A DNA stretch of 64,000 nucleotides from positions 1,672,418-1,736,417 of the forward strand of contig PHSP01000003.1 in assembly GCA_002862125.1 (NCBI GenBank), read 5' to 3'. The notes under the pieces were generated by a model. That model searched no databases. It saw only the letters and a list, made by a program, of their open reading frames with translations, and was not told where the DNA came from. Both the position numbers and the translations under genes were made by a program. The DNA comes from Methylobacter sp. KS41 (lineage in GTDB: Bacteria > Pseudomonadota > Gammaproteobacteria > Methylococcales > Methylomonadaceae). How positions within the stretch are numbered: the stretch's first letter is position 1; each line of letters starts with the position of its first letter. Positions 8,784 to 18,730 of the stretch are shown in pieces.

Positions 8784-9328
8784 TGACGGATATGGAAATC
8801 CTTTCGGAATTGATTAAAGATACGGCTCTTGTTTCGCTTCAAGGTGATCCTAACAAGCCCCGTGTAATACTCCAAGAACCTGATGCTCCAGATTCTTCTG
8901 CAACTATTAGCTCTTTACCTTCAGACGCTTTTGTTATTAAGGTTGATACTTTTCGATCGCCCAGCGATATTTTTATCGGGGCTAAAGGAGAATGTAAGCG
9001 CGCTGATTATGTAATTATCAGTCCGCGAAAAAAATATGTTTTATATATTGAGCTGAAACGAACTAAAGATGACTGGAATCAAATCGTAAAACAATTAATG
9101 GGGGCGCAGTGTTTTGTGAAATATTGCCAGGAGATTGGTAGAACTTTCTGGGCCGAAGAAGACTTCTTAAAAGATTACAAGCATCGCTTCATCACTATAG
9201 GTCATACCAGCATATCGAAGCGTCCAACGCGAATCAGCAATAACGCTCACGTCAATGACTCGCCAGATAAAGCCATGAAACTCGACTGGCCGAAAAATTT
9301 GCAATTTAATATGTTGGTCGGAGCTTGA
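8783..9328 (+). CDS. PD-(D/E)XK-like protein paired with the ATPase
   Basis: A 181-residue product from ATG 8783 (MTDMEILSELIKDTALV). That ATG shares its first base with the stop of the ATPase gene, implying coupling. The centre has a nuclease-like signature: D75 (RADYVIIS), then YVLYIELK with E90 and K92. This is a D-x14-E-x-K arrangement between beta strands, as in PD-(D/E)XK nucleases. I do not recognise a named family. It is not the DUF4435 (AriB) partner of PARIS systems. It probably acts as the effector controlled by the preceding ATPase, which is an inference from the pairing. It overlaps or abuts pglX. Confidence 0.6.
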   Translation: MTDMEILSELIKDTALVSLQGDPNKPRVILQEPDAPDSSATISSLPSDAFVIKVDTFRSPSDIFIGAKGECKRADYVIISPRKKYVLYIELKRTKDDWNQIVKQLMGAQCFVKYCQEIGRTFWAEEDFLKDYKHRFITIGHTSISKRPTRISNNAHVNDSPDKAMKLDWPKNLQFNMLVGA

Positions 9329-9333
9329 TCTTA

Positions 9334-12300
9334 ATGGAAACCACCAAACTCAAGCGTTTTGCCCAATATGCCCGCCGCAGTCTGAGGGATCAAGTCCATA
9401 CCAAACTCAATCAAGTATTAGCTGAGGAAAGTGCCGCCAGACGTGAAAGTGCTGCGGCAATCAGAAAACTTGAGGAAGCAATTCAAAAGCACACTAAAGA
9501 CCAAGTGATAGAACGGGTAGCCTATATCTGGTTCAACCGTTTTTGTGCGCTGCGTTTCATGGATTTGAACCGCTACAACCGCGTCGGCATCGTTTCGCCT
9601 GCCGATCCTGGGCAATTCCAGCCTGAGATCCTGGCCGAAGCCAAGATGGGCCATATCGATGACGAGATGGTGCATGACAAGATTCGGCAGCAAGTCTTTG
9701 CGCTACTCGATGGCAAAGCGCCCAGTCGTGATCCGCAAGGCGAGGCCTATCGGCTATTGGTAGTCGCCGCTTGTAACTACTGGAACAAGGCCATGCCGTT
9801 CTTGTTCGAGCGTATCGAAGACTATACCGAACTGTTGATGCCCGACGACTTGCTCTCGGGTAACTCCATCCTCGCCTACACCCGCGAGGCGATGACACCG
9901 GATGCCTGCGAAGATGTCGAGGTGATCGGCTGGCTTTACCAGTTTTACATTTCCGAGAAAAAGGACGAGGTGTTCGACGGCCTGAAGAAAAACAAGAAGA
10001 TCACGCAGGAAAACATCCCTGCCGCCACCCAGCTGTTTACCCCGCACTGGATCGTGCGCTATCTGGTGGAAAACTCGCTCGGTCGTTTGTGGCTGCTCAA
10101 TCGTCCTAGCTCGAAACTGGCCGAGCAAATGGACTATTACATTAAACCTGAGCAGCCCGAGACGGACTTCCTGCGCATTAGCAAACCGGAAGAAATCAAA
10201 ATCTGCGATCCGGCATGCGGTTCTGGCCACATGCTCACCTATGCCTTTGACCTGCTTTACGCCATCTACGAAGAGGAAGGCTACGAGCCTGCCGAGATCC
10301 CGGAGAAGATCCTCACCCACAATCTCTACGGCATCGAGATCGACGAACGCGCTGGCGAATTGGCGGCCTTTGCCTTGACCATGAAGGCTCGCGCCAAGCA
10401 GCGCCGGTTCTTCAACAAAGAGGTTAAACCGAACATCTGCGCCCTGGAGAACGTGCATTTTGACGAGGACGAGTTGAAGGAGTACATGGACTTTGTCGGA
10501 CGCGACTTGTTCACATTAGGATTGGAAAACACCCTGAGCCAATTTGAAGAAGCTGACAATTTCGGTTCTCTGATCCGTCCGGAGGTCACCGATGTGGACG
10601 GCATGTTACAGATTCTGGAGTCGAAGAATGTTTCCGGGCATCTGTTCCTCAGCTTGACTCACCAGAAGGTACTGCAAGCCCTGCAGCAGGCCGATTACCT
10701 GAGCCCGAAATACCATGTGGTGATTGCCAATCCGCCGTATATGGGTGGTAAGGGGATGAATGGCAGATTGGCTGCGTGGGTGAAGGACAATTACCCCAAC
10801 AGCAAGTCTGATCTATTTGCGATGTTTATCGAGCGTAACCTTAAACTTGCTCAGAAGCATGGAGTGGTTGCGATGATAACAATGCAAAGTTGGATGTTCC
10901 TATCGTCGTTTGAGTCCTTACGAGGAAAACTCTTGTCCTCAGCCACCCTGCTTTCGATGGCCCATCTTGGAGAGCGCAGTTTTGATACGATAGGCGGGGC
11001 CGTTGTCGCCACAACAGCATTCGTGTTTGCTCACGCGAGAAATACAACGTATCAGGGGGATTTTCTTAGACTCGTCGATGGTGAGTCGGAGCAGCAAAAA
11101 TCAGAGAAGGCAAAAGAGGCAGCGCGGCTTGGAAAGTGTAGTTGGCGCTATCGTGCGTCAGCCATTGATTTTGAAAAAATCCCTGGGAGCCCCATCGCCT
11201 ATTGGGTTAATGAAACAGTCCAGAATGCATTTCAAATGCAACATGTCGGAGATTTTGGTGATACGCGGCGCGGCCTTCAGTCCGGTAACAAAGACAGGTT
11301 CGTTCGGCTTTGGCACGAGGCAAGCATCGGTAAAACAGATTTTTCAGCTATGACCCGCGATGATTTTTTGAATTCAGGAAAAAAATGGTGCCGTCTTAAT
11401 AATGGTGGGCCTTTCAGAAAATGGTTTGGGAATTTCGATTCTATCATTAATTGGGAATATGATGGCAGAGAGATCAAGACATCTCCTAACTCAATTGTAG
11501 CCAGCGAACATTTGTACTTTCTTCCCTCTGTTTGCTGGGGCAAATTCAGTGGTGGCGCTGAGGCCTATAGGGTCCACCCTGAGGGTATAATCCCCGGAGA
11601 TTTGGCATCATACTTCCACAGCAAGCATGAGTATATTGCTCTTTGCTACTTTAATACCAAGGTTGCACAGTTCTTTAAGGAGTTGATCAACCCTACTCTT
11701 ACCAATAATGTTGGTGATCTTTCCCGGATACCGGCATGGGAAGCAGCTAATGGTTCGGCGAGTATATTTTCACTAGTGGCCAACAAACTTATTCAAGCGC
11801 ACAGATTTGACTGGGACTCCTATGAAACCTCCTGGGACTTCACCGATCTGCCTCTACTGAATCCCGACTACCACCAGCCAATCCTGAAAACCACCTACCA
11901 GAAACTCCGCGCCCACTGGCTGGAGATGACGCAGAAGATGCAGCGACTGGAGCAAGAAAATAACCGCATATTCATCGACGCCTACGGCCTACAGGAGGAG
12001 CTGACCCCCGAGATGCCACTCAACGAAATTACGCTGACCTGCAACCCTTACTACCGCTACGGTGGCGACAAAACCGAGGAAGAGCTGGAAGCATTGCTGT
12101 TGGCTGACACTATGCGGGAACTGGTCTCCTATGCCGTGGGCTGTATGTTCGGCCGCTATGCGCTGGACAAGCCGGGTCTGATCTTGGCCAACCAGGGCGA
12201 GACCATAGAGGACTACTATAAAATTCTTAACCGCGAAAGACACGAAAATGAAGGGAATGATTTTCGCGATTTTAGCGCCTTTCGCGGTTCCATCGCTTTT

Positions 12301-12912
12301 CCGGCGGACGACGACAACGTCATTCCCATGCTCGACGGTGACTGGTTCACCGACGACATCACTGAACGATTCTGCCAGTTTCTGCGCGTGGCCTTTGGCG
12401 AGAAACACTACGAGGAAAACTTGAAGTTCGTCGAGCAGGCGCTCAACGTAAAAGGTAAACGTGAATACAGCATCCGAGACTATTTCCTGAGCGAGTTCTA
12501 TACCGACCACGTCAAACGCTACAAGAAGCGGCCCATCTACTGGCTGTTTTCCAGCCCTAAAGGCAGCTTCAACGCACTGATCTACATGCACCGCTACCGC
12601 CCGGATACGGTCAGCGTGGTGCTCAACGACCATCTGCGCGAATTCCGCACCAAATTGACTGCCCATAAAAACCATCTCGAAGCGATCAGCATCAGTGCCA
12701 GCGCCGCTCAAAGCGAGAAGACCAAGGCACTAAAAGAGATCGAGAAGATCAATAAGATGATCGCGGAGTTGGAAGAATACGAGCGCGAAGTGCTTTACCC
12801 GCTGGCCACCCAACAAATCGACATCGATCTGGATGATGGCGTCAAGGTCAACTATGTCAAATTCGGTTCTGCATTGAAAAAGATTGTTGGCTTGGATGCA
12901 CAGGAGGATTAA
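9334..12912 (+). CDS. pglX: BREX adenine-specific DNA methyltransferase PglX
   Basis: About 1192 residues from ATG 9334 (a TTG at 9325 in the same frame overlaps the previous stop). PglX methylates the N6 of adenine at an asymmetric target to mark host DNA in BREX. The SAM-binding motif DPACGSGHML lies near residues 292-301 and the catalytic motif NPPY near 466-469. The C-terminal part includes target-recognition and spacer regions, ending in a coiled-coil stretch (about residues 1105-1155). Length and motifs fit type 1 PglX. It follows the inserted ATPase/nuclease pair directly. Confidence 0.93.
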   Translation: METTKLKRFAQYARRSLRDQVHTKLNQVLAEESAARRESAAAIRKLEEAIQKHTKDQVIERVAYIWFNRFCALRFMDLNRYNRVGIVSPADPGQFQPEILAEAKMGHIDDEMVHDKIRQQVFALLDGKAPSRDPQGEAYRLLVVAACNYWNKAMPFLFERIEDYTELLMPDDLLSGNSILAYTREAMTPDACEDVEVIGWLYQFYISEKKDEVFDGLKKNKKITQENIPAATQLFTPHWIVRYLVENSLGRLWLLNRPSSKLAEQMDYYIKPEQPETDFLRISKPEEIKICDPACGSGHMLTYAFDLLYAIYEEEGYEPAEIPEKILTHNLYGIEIDERAGELAAFALTMKARAKQRRFFNKEVKPNICALENVHFDEDELKEYMDFVGRDLFTLGLENTLSQFEEADNFGSLIRPEVTDVDGMLQILESKNVSGHLFLSLTHQKVLQALQQADYLSPKYHVVIANPPYMGGKGMNGRLAAWVKDNYPNSKSDLFAMFIERNLKLAQKHGVVAMITMQSWMFLSSFESLRGKLLSSATLLSMAHLGERSFDTIGGAVVATTAFVFAHARNTTYQGDFLRLVDGESEQQKSEKAKEAARLGKCSWRYRASAIDFEKIPGSPIAYWVNETVQNAFQMQHVGDFGDTRRGLQSGNKDRFVRLWHEASIGKTDFSAMTRDDFLNSGKKWCRLNNGGPFRKWFGNFDSIINWEYDGREIKTSPNSIVASEHLYFLPSVCWGKFSGGAEAYRVHPEGIIPGDLASYFHSKHEYIALCYFNTKVAQFFKELINPTLTNNVGDLSRIPAWEAANGSASIFSLVANKLIQAHRFDWDSYETSWDFTDLPLLNPDYHQPILKTTYQKLRAHWLEMTQKMQRLEQENNRIFIDAYGLQEELTPEMPLNEITLTCNPYYRYGGDKTEEELEALLLADTMRELVSYAVGCMFGRYALDKPGLILANQGETIEDYYKILNRERHENEGNDFRDFSAFRGSIAFPADDDNVIPMLDGDWFTDDITERFCQFLRVAFGEKHYEENLKFVEQALNVKGKREYSIRDYFLSEFYTDHVKRYKKRPIYWLFSSPKGSFNALIYMHRYRPDTVSVVLNDHLREFRTKLTAHKNHLEAISISASAAQSEKTKALKEIEKINKMIAELEEYEREVLYPLATQQIDIDLDDGVKVNYVKFGSALKKIVGLDAQED

Positions 12913-12915
12913 TCC

Positions 12916-14073
12916 ATGACTAAGCCTCTTGCCGCAGCTGACTTCGCCGCTCTTGTTGCCACTATTGCCGAGATTCACCATTCCTTGGCCGAGCAAGCCG
13001 CGCGTGCCGTCAATGTAAGCCTGACTTTACGGAATTGGTTGATAGGCGCTTATATTCGTGAGTATGAACAAAAGGGTTCTGATCGAGCCCAATATGGCGA
13101 AGCGTTGCTGGAACGCCTGAGCCAAACATTGGCGGAAACCGGGACAGTTCGCTATCACGCGCGAGAACTGCGCCGATGTCGGGCGTTTTATCTGACTTAC
13201 CCCGAAATTCGGGGGACACTGTCCCCTCAATTCACTGATCTGCCAGAGCTGGTTATTCCTGCGGTACCAGACGGCGTGGACTCTGATTTTGTGGAAGTTC
13301 CGAATCGGGGGACACTGCCCCCCGAATTGGCAATTCCAGCACAGCGGTTGGTCAAGTCATTATCTTTTAGTCATTTCGTCGAATTGCTTGCCGTCGAGGG
13401 CCCGCTGAAGCGGCGCTTTTACGAGATTGAATGTCTGCGTGGTAACTGGTCGGTACGTGAGTTGAAACGCCAGATTCACAGCCTTTACTACGAACGCAGT
13501 GGGCTTTCCACGGACAAAAACAAATTGGCCGACTATGTGCTGACTCAGGCGGAACACTCCCTGCCTGTGTTGAACGTTAGGGATCCATACGTTTTCGAAT
13601 TCCTTGGTCTGAAACCCAAAGAGGTGATGTACGAGTCTGTGCTGGAAGATGCCATTCTCGATAATCTCCAGGAGTTTTTGCTCGAACTGGGCCATGGCTT
13701 TTGTTTTGAAGCCCGGCAGAAACGCATATTGATCGGCGATGAGCATTACTTTATTGACCTGGTTTTTTATCACCGCATATTGAAATGCCATGTATTGGTC
13801 GAGCTAAAGCTGGCGGAATTTAGTCATGAAAATATTGGCCAGCTTAATACCTATGTGAGTTGGTACAAAAAGCACATGACGCGTGACGGCGACAATCCGC
13901 CGATTGGCATTTTGCTTTGTACCCATAAAAAGCATTCGTTGGTCGAGTTTGCCCTGGCCGGGATGGACAATCAGCTCTTTGTCTCCAAATACCAACTAGA
14001 GTTGCCTAAGCGGGAGGAAATTGAGCGGTTTCTTGCAGAGAAACTTGAGGAAGCGAGGGATATCAATGAGTGA
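12916..14073 (+). CDS. DUF1016/YhcG-type PD-(D/E)XK nuclease between pglX and pglZ
   Basis: The 385-residue protein has the two-part DUF1016 structure. The helical N-terminal domain (YIREYEQKGSDRAQYGEALL, later NWSVRELKRQIHSLYYERS) precedes a C-terminal nuclease core with D281 (YFIDLVFYHR), E296 and K298 (VELK). It lies 3 bp after pglX and overlaps pglZ by 8 bp. A stretch at residues about 96-140 is unusual and contains two similar peptides (RGTLSPQF, RGTLPPEL). These are encoded by palindromic GGGGGACACTG repeats, as if repeat DNA had been inserted in frame. DUF1016 proteins often accompany restriction genes, and here the gene may be a BREX accessory nuclease. Confidence 0.82.
   Translation: MTKPLAAADFAALVATIAEIHHSLAEQAARAVNVSLTLRNWLIGAYIREYEQKGSDRAQYGEALLERLSQTLAETGTVRYHARELRRCRAFYLTYPEIRGTLSPQFTDLPELVIPAVPDGVDSDFVEVPNRGTLPPELAIPAQRLVKSLSFSHFVELLAVEGPLKRRFYEIECLRGNWSVRELKRQIHSLYYERSGLSTDKNKLADYVLTQAEHSLPVLNVRDPYVFEFLGLKPKEVMYESVLEDAILDNLQEFLLELGHGFCFEARQKRILIGDEHYFIDLVFYHRILKCHVLVELKLAEFSHENIGQLNTYVSWYKKHMTRDGDNPPIGILLCTHKKHSLVEFALAGMDNQLFVSKYQLELPKREEIERFLAEKLEEARDINE
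13203..13323. repeat. Two REP-like palindromic repeats inside the DUF1016 coding sequence
   Basis: GGGGACACTGTCCCC at 13212-13226 is a perfect palindrome with a 7-bp stem. A near copy, CGGGGGACACTGCCCCC, is at 13306-13322. Both carry the 11-mer GGGGGACACTG and similar flanks (AATTCG and AATCG). They are about 95 bp apart and in the same orientation. They look like REP/RAYT-type palindromes that landed in the interdomain linker without breaking the frame. Confidence 0.6.
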
Positions 14074-16615
14074 AAACAAAATTGCCCTCGCATTGGAGCG
14101 TTTGTTTGATAAACACCGGATCGTGTTTTGGTACGACACCAAGCAGGAACTACGCGACGATTTTGAGGCGCTCGTATTACCTGGCATTGAAAAGCTGGAA
14201 CTAATCAACAACGAGTACGCCATCAAATACCGGATATTGCGCGAGCAGCCTGAACAGAAATTCCTACTGTATCGGGATGGCCCGCAACCGGTCGACTTAG
14301 ACAATTGGCTACTGGATGTGCAATTGGCGCATGGCGAGTTTCGAACCGATCAAGCTGCGCTGTGGCTGTCCGAGTTGGAACTTGGCTTCCAGTTTGTCGA
14401 TTTGGTCCAAACGCATGCCGAATTCTTTCAAGCTATTAAGCGTAGAGAAGCCCTCAAAAAGTGGCTAAAGCCTGACGACACCAATGGGCTGATTCGGTTA
14501 AAAATGCTAGCGGTCTGCGCTGGCAGCGAAGCGCGCATAGACGCCGTCATTGAAAACTTATTTCAGGAATTGGCGGATGGCCGCAACGATAAAAGCAAAC
14601 TGATCGAACGTTGTGGGTTGGATGCGTTTTTATGGGAACAGCTGTTACGAATCTACGATTACCATTCTCCAGAGAAAAGTCTTAAAGATTTTCTGATACG
14701 GCTGTTTCATGACTGCTATGAAATGGAACTTGAACCCGGAAAATACGCCGACCTGAGAAAACGAGTCCTCGGGGGGGAGAAATTACCTTCCCGGATGTCT
14801 CAAGATATCCAGGTTTTCATCAAACGCTGGAAAGATAGCCGACAATTTGAAACGGGTTTTGAAACGCTTTCTGCTGAAGTGGCTGAATTGCTGGGGATTG
14901 AGCAGGATCTTGCGAAGCGGGATTTTCGGCAACTGATCGAGCTGGACTACTTTCGTCTCATCGACCAAAAAATTATCAGCGATCTAGTCAAGGTGGTGGT
15001 TGAACGGACCGTTTCCGGCGGAGATGTGGCTTTATGGGTGCGCCGGCGCCGGCAGGGACACTGGTACAGAGAGTTTCGGCATTTATACGAGGCAATCGAT
15101 TTCGCCGCGCAATTTATTAATACACTCGGTGAAGCCAAGTTCACGATGGATGGCCTGGTGGACGGTGTGCAGCGTTACAGCCGCTTTTGGTACCAACTAG
15201 ACCAGCTTTACCGTAAGTTCACCTTTCATGTGCGAATGTCGGGTCAAGCATCGCTGATGAGCATCTTGACTGAACAAATCGAAAATCTTTACAGCAATAA
15301 TTTTTTGCTGAAGATCAACGACTGCTTTCAGGCTTTTGTCGATCACGTCCAGGTCTGGAACGCCCCCCCGGTTACTTTGCAACGAAATTTTTTCGAACAC
15401 TGGGTGCGACCGTTTTTGCGGAAGGATAACAAGGTTTGCGTGATCATTTCCGATGCCATGCGATATGAGATTGGGGATGAACTGCTCAGTCTTATCCGTC
15501 AGGAAGATCGCTATAGCGCAGAGCTTGAGGCCGCATTATCGATACTACCGAGTTATACCCAATTGGGTATGGCGGCGCTATTACCGAACAAGACGCTTGC
15601 GATTACCGACAATGATACCGGCACGGTGCTGGTGGATGGGCAAACTTCCCAAGGGACGGCCAGCCGTACCAAGATTTTGCAGTCCGCACTCAATGGCCGA
15701 GGGCAAGCTGTAACCTCTGAAGACTTTATGTCCATGAATCGTGATGATGCACGCGAGCTGCTCAAGGCTAACGATGTGGTTTACATCTACCACAATCGGA
15801 TTGATCACACCGGCGATAAGATGCATTCCGAAGGGCAGGCATTTGAAGCCGCAGAGCAAACGCTTGATGATATTGTTCGTTTAGTGAAAAAACTCGCAGC
15901 CGCCAACGCCAATAATTTACTGATCACTGCCGACCATGGATTCATTTATCAGCACCGTGTACTGGATGAAAGTGACTTTTCCAGCGTCGAAGCGGAGGGT
16001 GCCAATATTCTTTACCGTGATCGCCGTTTTGTATTGGGCAAGGGTCTCAAGTTATCACCGGCACTACATACGTTCTCACCCGCACAATTAGGCTTGGAAG
16101 GTAATATTGAGGTTCAGATACCCAAGTCGATCAACCGCTTACGCCTTAAAGGCTCTGGGAGCCGCTTCGTACACGGCGGAGCATCCTTGCAGGAAGTTGT
16201 TATTCCGGTGCTAAAGATCAACAAGAAACGCCAGAGCGATGTCACTAGCGTTGAGGTTGAAATCTTGCGAGGAGCCAGTTCGGTAATTACCTCTGGCCAA
16301 TTGGCGGTAACGCTATATCAGTCTGGCCCCGTTACCGACAAAATTCAGCCCAGAATCCTACGTGCAGGCATTTACACTGAGGCAGGAGATTTGATCTCTG
16401 ACAGCCATGAACTGACCTTCGACCTTAGCTCGGAGAACCCACGGGAAAGAGAACTGCAAATACGCTTTGTACTCACGCGTAAAGCCGATGATGTCAATGG
16501 CCAGGAAGTCATTCTTAAGCTGGAAGAAAAGCATGCCGGCACTTCGCATTACAAAGAATATAAATCGCTCAGGTATGTAATGAGACGCTCGTTTACCAGC
16601 GATTTTGACTTTTAG
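14066..16615 (+). CDS. pglZ: BREX alkaline-phosphatase-superfamily protein PglZ
   Basis: About 849 residues from ATG 14066, which overlaps the DUF1016 stop (ATGAGTGA). The frame itself opens at 14021. PglZ has a phosphatase/nuclease fold and is the signature gene of BREX. Metal-site motifs of the superfamily are visible: SDAMRYEIGDEL (D about 463), HNRIDHTGDK near residue 578, and ITADHGFIYQH near 618. The N-terminal half is the long helical region typical of type 1 PglZ. It is followed by brxL after 12 bp. Confidence 0.93.
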   Translation: MSENKIALALERLFDKHRIVFWYDTKQELRDDFEALVLPGIEKLELINNEYAIKYRILREQPEQKFLLYRDGPQPVDLDNWLLDVQLAHGEFRTDQAALWLSELELGFQFVDLVQTHAEFFQAIKRREALKKWLKPDDTNGLIRLKMLAVCAGSEARIDAVIENLFQELADGRNDKSKLIERCGLDAFLWEQLLRIYDYHSPEKSLKDFLIRLFHDCYEMELEPGKYADLRKRVLGGEKLPSRMSQDIQVFIKRWKDSRQFETGFETLSAEVAELLGIEQDLAKRDFRQLIELDYFRLIDQKIISDLVKVVVERTVSGGDVALWVRRRRQGHWYREFRHLYEAIDFAAQFINTLGEAKFTMDGLVDGVQRYSRFWYQLDQLYRKFTFHVRMSGQASLMSILTEQIENLYSNNFLLKINDCFQAFVDHVQVWNAPPVTLQRNFFEHWVRPFLRKDNKVCVIISDAMRYEIGDELLSLIRQEDRYSAELEAALSILPSYTQLGMAALLPNKTLAITDNDTGTVLVDGQTSQGTASRTKILQSALNGRGQAVTSEDFMSMNRDDARELLKANDVVYIYHNRIDHTGDKMHSEGQAFEAAEQTLDDIVRLVKKLAAANANNLLITADHGFIYQHRVLDESDFSSVEAEGANILYRDRRFVLGKGLKLSPALHTFSPAQLGLEGNIEVQIPKSINRLRLKGSGSRFVHGGASLQEVVIPVLKINKKRQSDVTSVEVEILRGASSVITSGQLAVTLYQSGPVTDKIQPRILRAGIYTEAGDLISDSHELTFDLSSENPRERELQIRFVLTRKADDVNGQEVILKLEEKHAGTSHYKEYKSLRYVMRRSFTSDFDF

Positions 16616-16627
16616 GACAGATGATCA

Positions 16628-18730
16628 ATGAACCAGCTTGACCAGAAAATCAATACCCATTTCCCAGGGCTTGTCGTTCGAAAGGATCTCGTCAAGACCG
16701 TTAAGGGGAATGCGATCGTTCCCTCTTACGTGTTGGAATATTTGCTCGGTCAGTATTGCGCAACCAGTGACGAGGCGACGATTCAGACGGGCATTGAGAC
16801 GGTCAAGGAGGTTCTTCGCAAGCATTATGTACATCGCAACGAAGCGGGTCTGGTGCGATCGACGATTAAGGAGAAAGGTCGCTACAAAGTGATCGATAAA
16901 GTCAGTGTCGATTTAAACGACAAGGCAAACGTTTACGAGGCAACGTTTGAAAACTTGGGCTTAAAAAAGGTCTTGATCGATTCAGGAACCATAAAGAAGC
17001 ATCCTAAATTGTTAGTCGGTGGTGTTTGGTGCATTTGCGACCTTGAATATGATTTTACGGAAGATCAAAACGCATCGCCGTGGATATTGTCATCGTTAAA
17101 GCCCATTCAGCTTTCCCATTTCGACTATGAGAGCTATATAGAAGCGAGAAAAAAATTTACAACAGAGGAATGGATTGATGTTTTGCTTCAGAGCATTGGT
17201 TTAAATCCGGAAGTCTTTGGTCGCAGAAGTAAGTTAATTCAGCTTGTCCGCTTAATCCCATTTTGCGAACGCAATTATAACTTATTGGAACTAGGGCCCA
17301 AAGGGACGGGTAAGTCTCATATTTATTCGGAGTTTTCGCCTCATGCAACCTTAGTTTCTGGTGGCGAAGCGACCCTGGCTAAACTGTTTATCAATAATAC
17401 GACCGGCAAAATCGGCTTGGTCGGTTATTGGGATGTTGTCGCCATGGATGAGTTTGCCGGAAGCAACAAAAAGCCTGACATTAAGCTGATCGATACGCTG
17501 AAAAATTATATGGCTAACAAGTCATTTAATCGGGGTACGGGGCCGCAAGGTGCCGAAGCATCGATGGTCTATATCGGCAACACTTCGCATAACGTTGCCT
17601 TCATGCTTAAGCACGAAAACCTTTTCATGGATTTGCCGGAGACTTACCGAAACTCAGATGGTCAGGCTATTCTGGACCGAATGCACTGGTTTCTTCCCGG
17701 CTGGGAAATGGAAAATTTGCGTAGCGAGATGTTTTCGGATGGTTATGGTTTCGTCGTGGATTATCTTGCCGAAGTCCTACGCTCTCTGCGTAATCACGAT
17801 TATGCAGATCGCTACGCAGAGCATTTTTCACTTTCGTCTGATATATCGACGCGTGACCGGGATGGGATAAATAAAACATTTTCCGGCCTGATGAAAATCT
17901 TATTTCCACATGGAGGAGCTTCCACAGATGAAATTGAAGAACTGCTGAAATTTGCGATTGAAGGTCGAAAACGCGTTAAAGATCAATTAATGCGGATTGA
18001 TCAAACCTATGCAAAGGTCAATTTTGCCTATCTGGATTCGTCACAGCATTTGTATCAAGTAATCACTCTGGAAGAGCAAGAGTATCCTCATTATTATCAT
18101 CGCTCGGTTGGTGATGGCAGTGAAGAGGATGAGCTCATTAAACCAGACAACCCTGTTTCATTGTTAGATAATCCATCGATATTGCCTCGGAATACCGCCG
18201 AGCCAGTCTTGAAAGAAAAACACCTAATATTTCAGGAAAACCAGAAAGGGATTTCATTCGACTCTCTGTTTGGGCCCTATCTGGCGGGCGCTAACAAGAT
18301 CACTATCACTGATCCTTATATACGGTTGTTTTATCAGCTTCGTAATTTTATGGAGTTTCTTGAAACCATCGTCAGGCATAAATCCGACGATGCTGAAGTT
18401 GAAGTTCATTTGATTACGACTGAGGATGACTTTAAGAACGAACAGCAGCGGGAAAGTCTGGATAAAATCGCTGAATCATGTAGCGCGGTTGGCATCAATT
18501 TCACATGGGAATTTGACGAAACCGGGACGATTCATGCCCGGCACATATTGACCGATCATGGTTGGAAAATTTCGTTAGACCGTGGTTTGGATATTTTTCA
18601 GAACTACGAAATGAAGGAAGCTTTTACCTTTACCAATCGCCTACAGCAATATCGGGCTTGTAAGGCGTTTGAGGTGACGTTTATTAAAACTGGGGCGGGC
18701 CACTCAATGGAGGGTTCTACTGATGATTAG
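16628..18730 (+). CDS. brxL: BREX Lon-like ATPase BrxL
   Basis: The 700-residue product closes the canonical type 1 BREX set. BrxL is a hexameric AAA+ protein that binds DNA. The P-loop is GPKGTGKSH near residues 223-231 (LLELGPKGTGKSHIYSEFSP), and the Walker B-like DVVAMDEFAG lies near 270. A C-terminal domain carries SLDRGLDIFQNYE and TFTNRLQQYRACKAFEV. The start has no overlap with pglZ, but the stop overlaps the next gene by 8 bp (18723-18730). This suggests the operon does not end here, unlike in minimal BREX loci. Confidence 0.92.
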   Translation: MNQLDQKINTHFPGLVVRKDLVKTVKGNAIVPSYVLEYLLGQYCATSDEATIQTGIETVKEVLRKHYVHRNEAGLVRSTIKEKGRYKVIDKVSVDLNDKANVYEATFENLGLKKVLIDSGTIKKHPKLLVGGVWCICDLEYDFTEDQNASPWILSSLKPIQLSHFDYESYIEARKKFTTEEWIDVLLQSIGLNPEVFGRRSKLIQLVRLIPFCERNYNLLELGPKGTGKSHIYSEFSPHATLVSGGEATLAKLFINNTTGKIGLVGYWDVVAMDEFAGSNKKPDIKLIDTLKNYMANKSFNRGTGPQGAEASMVYIGNTSHNVAFMLKHENLFMDLPETYRNSDGQAILDRMHWFLPGWEMENLRSEMFSDGYGFVVDYLAEVLRSLRNHDYADRYAEHFSLSSDISTRDRDGINKTFSGLMKILFPHGGASTDEIEELLKFAIEGRKRVKDQLMRIDQTYAKVNFAYLDSSQHLYQVITLEEQEYPHYYHRSVGDGSEEDELIKPDNPVSLLDNPSILPRNTAEPVLKEKHLIFQENQKGISFDSLFGPYLAGANKITITDPYIRLFYQLRNFMEFLETIVRHKSDDAEVEVHLITTEDDFKNEQQRESLDKIAESCSAVGINFTWEFDETGTIHARHILTDHGWKISLDRGLDIFQNYEMKEAFTFTNRLQQYRACKAFEVTFIKTGAGHSMEGSTDD

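Noticed and set aside
7389..9328. PARIS (AriA-AriB) system
   Set aside because: The ATPase is similar in style, but the partner has a PD-(D/E)XK-like core rather than DUF4435/Toprim features.
10326..12711. Long minus-strand frames opposite pglX
   Set aside because: They are antisense shadows of the GC-biased methyltransferase gene and have no protein-family features.
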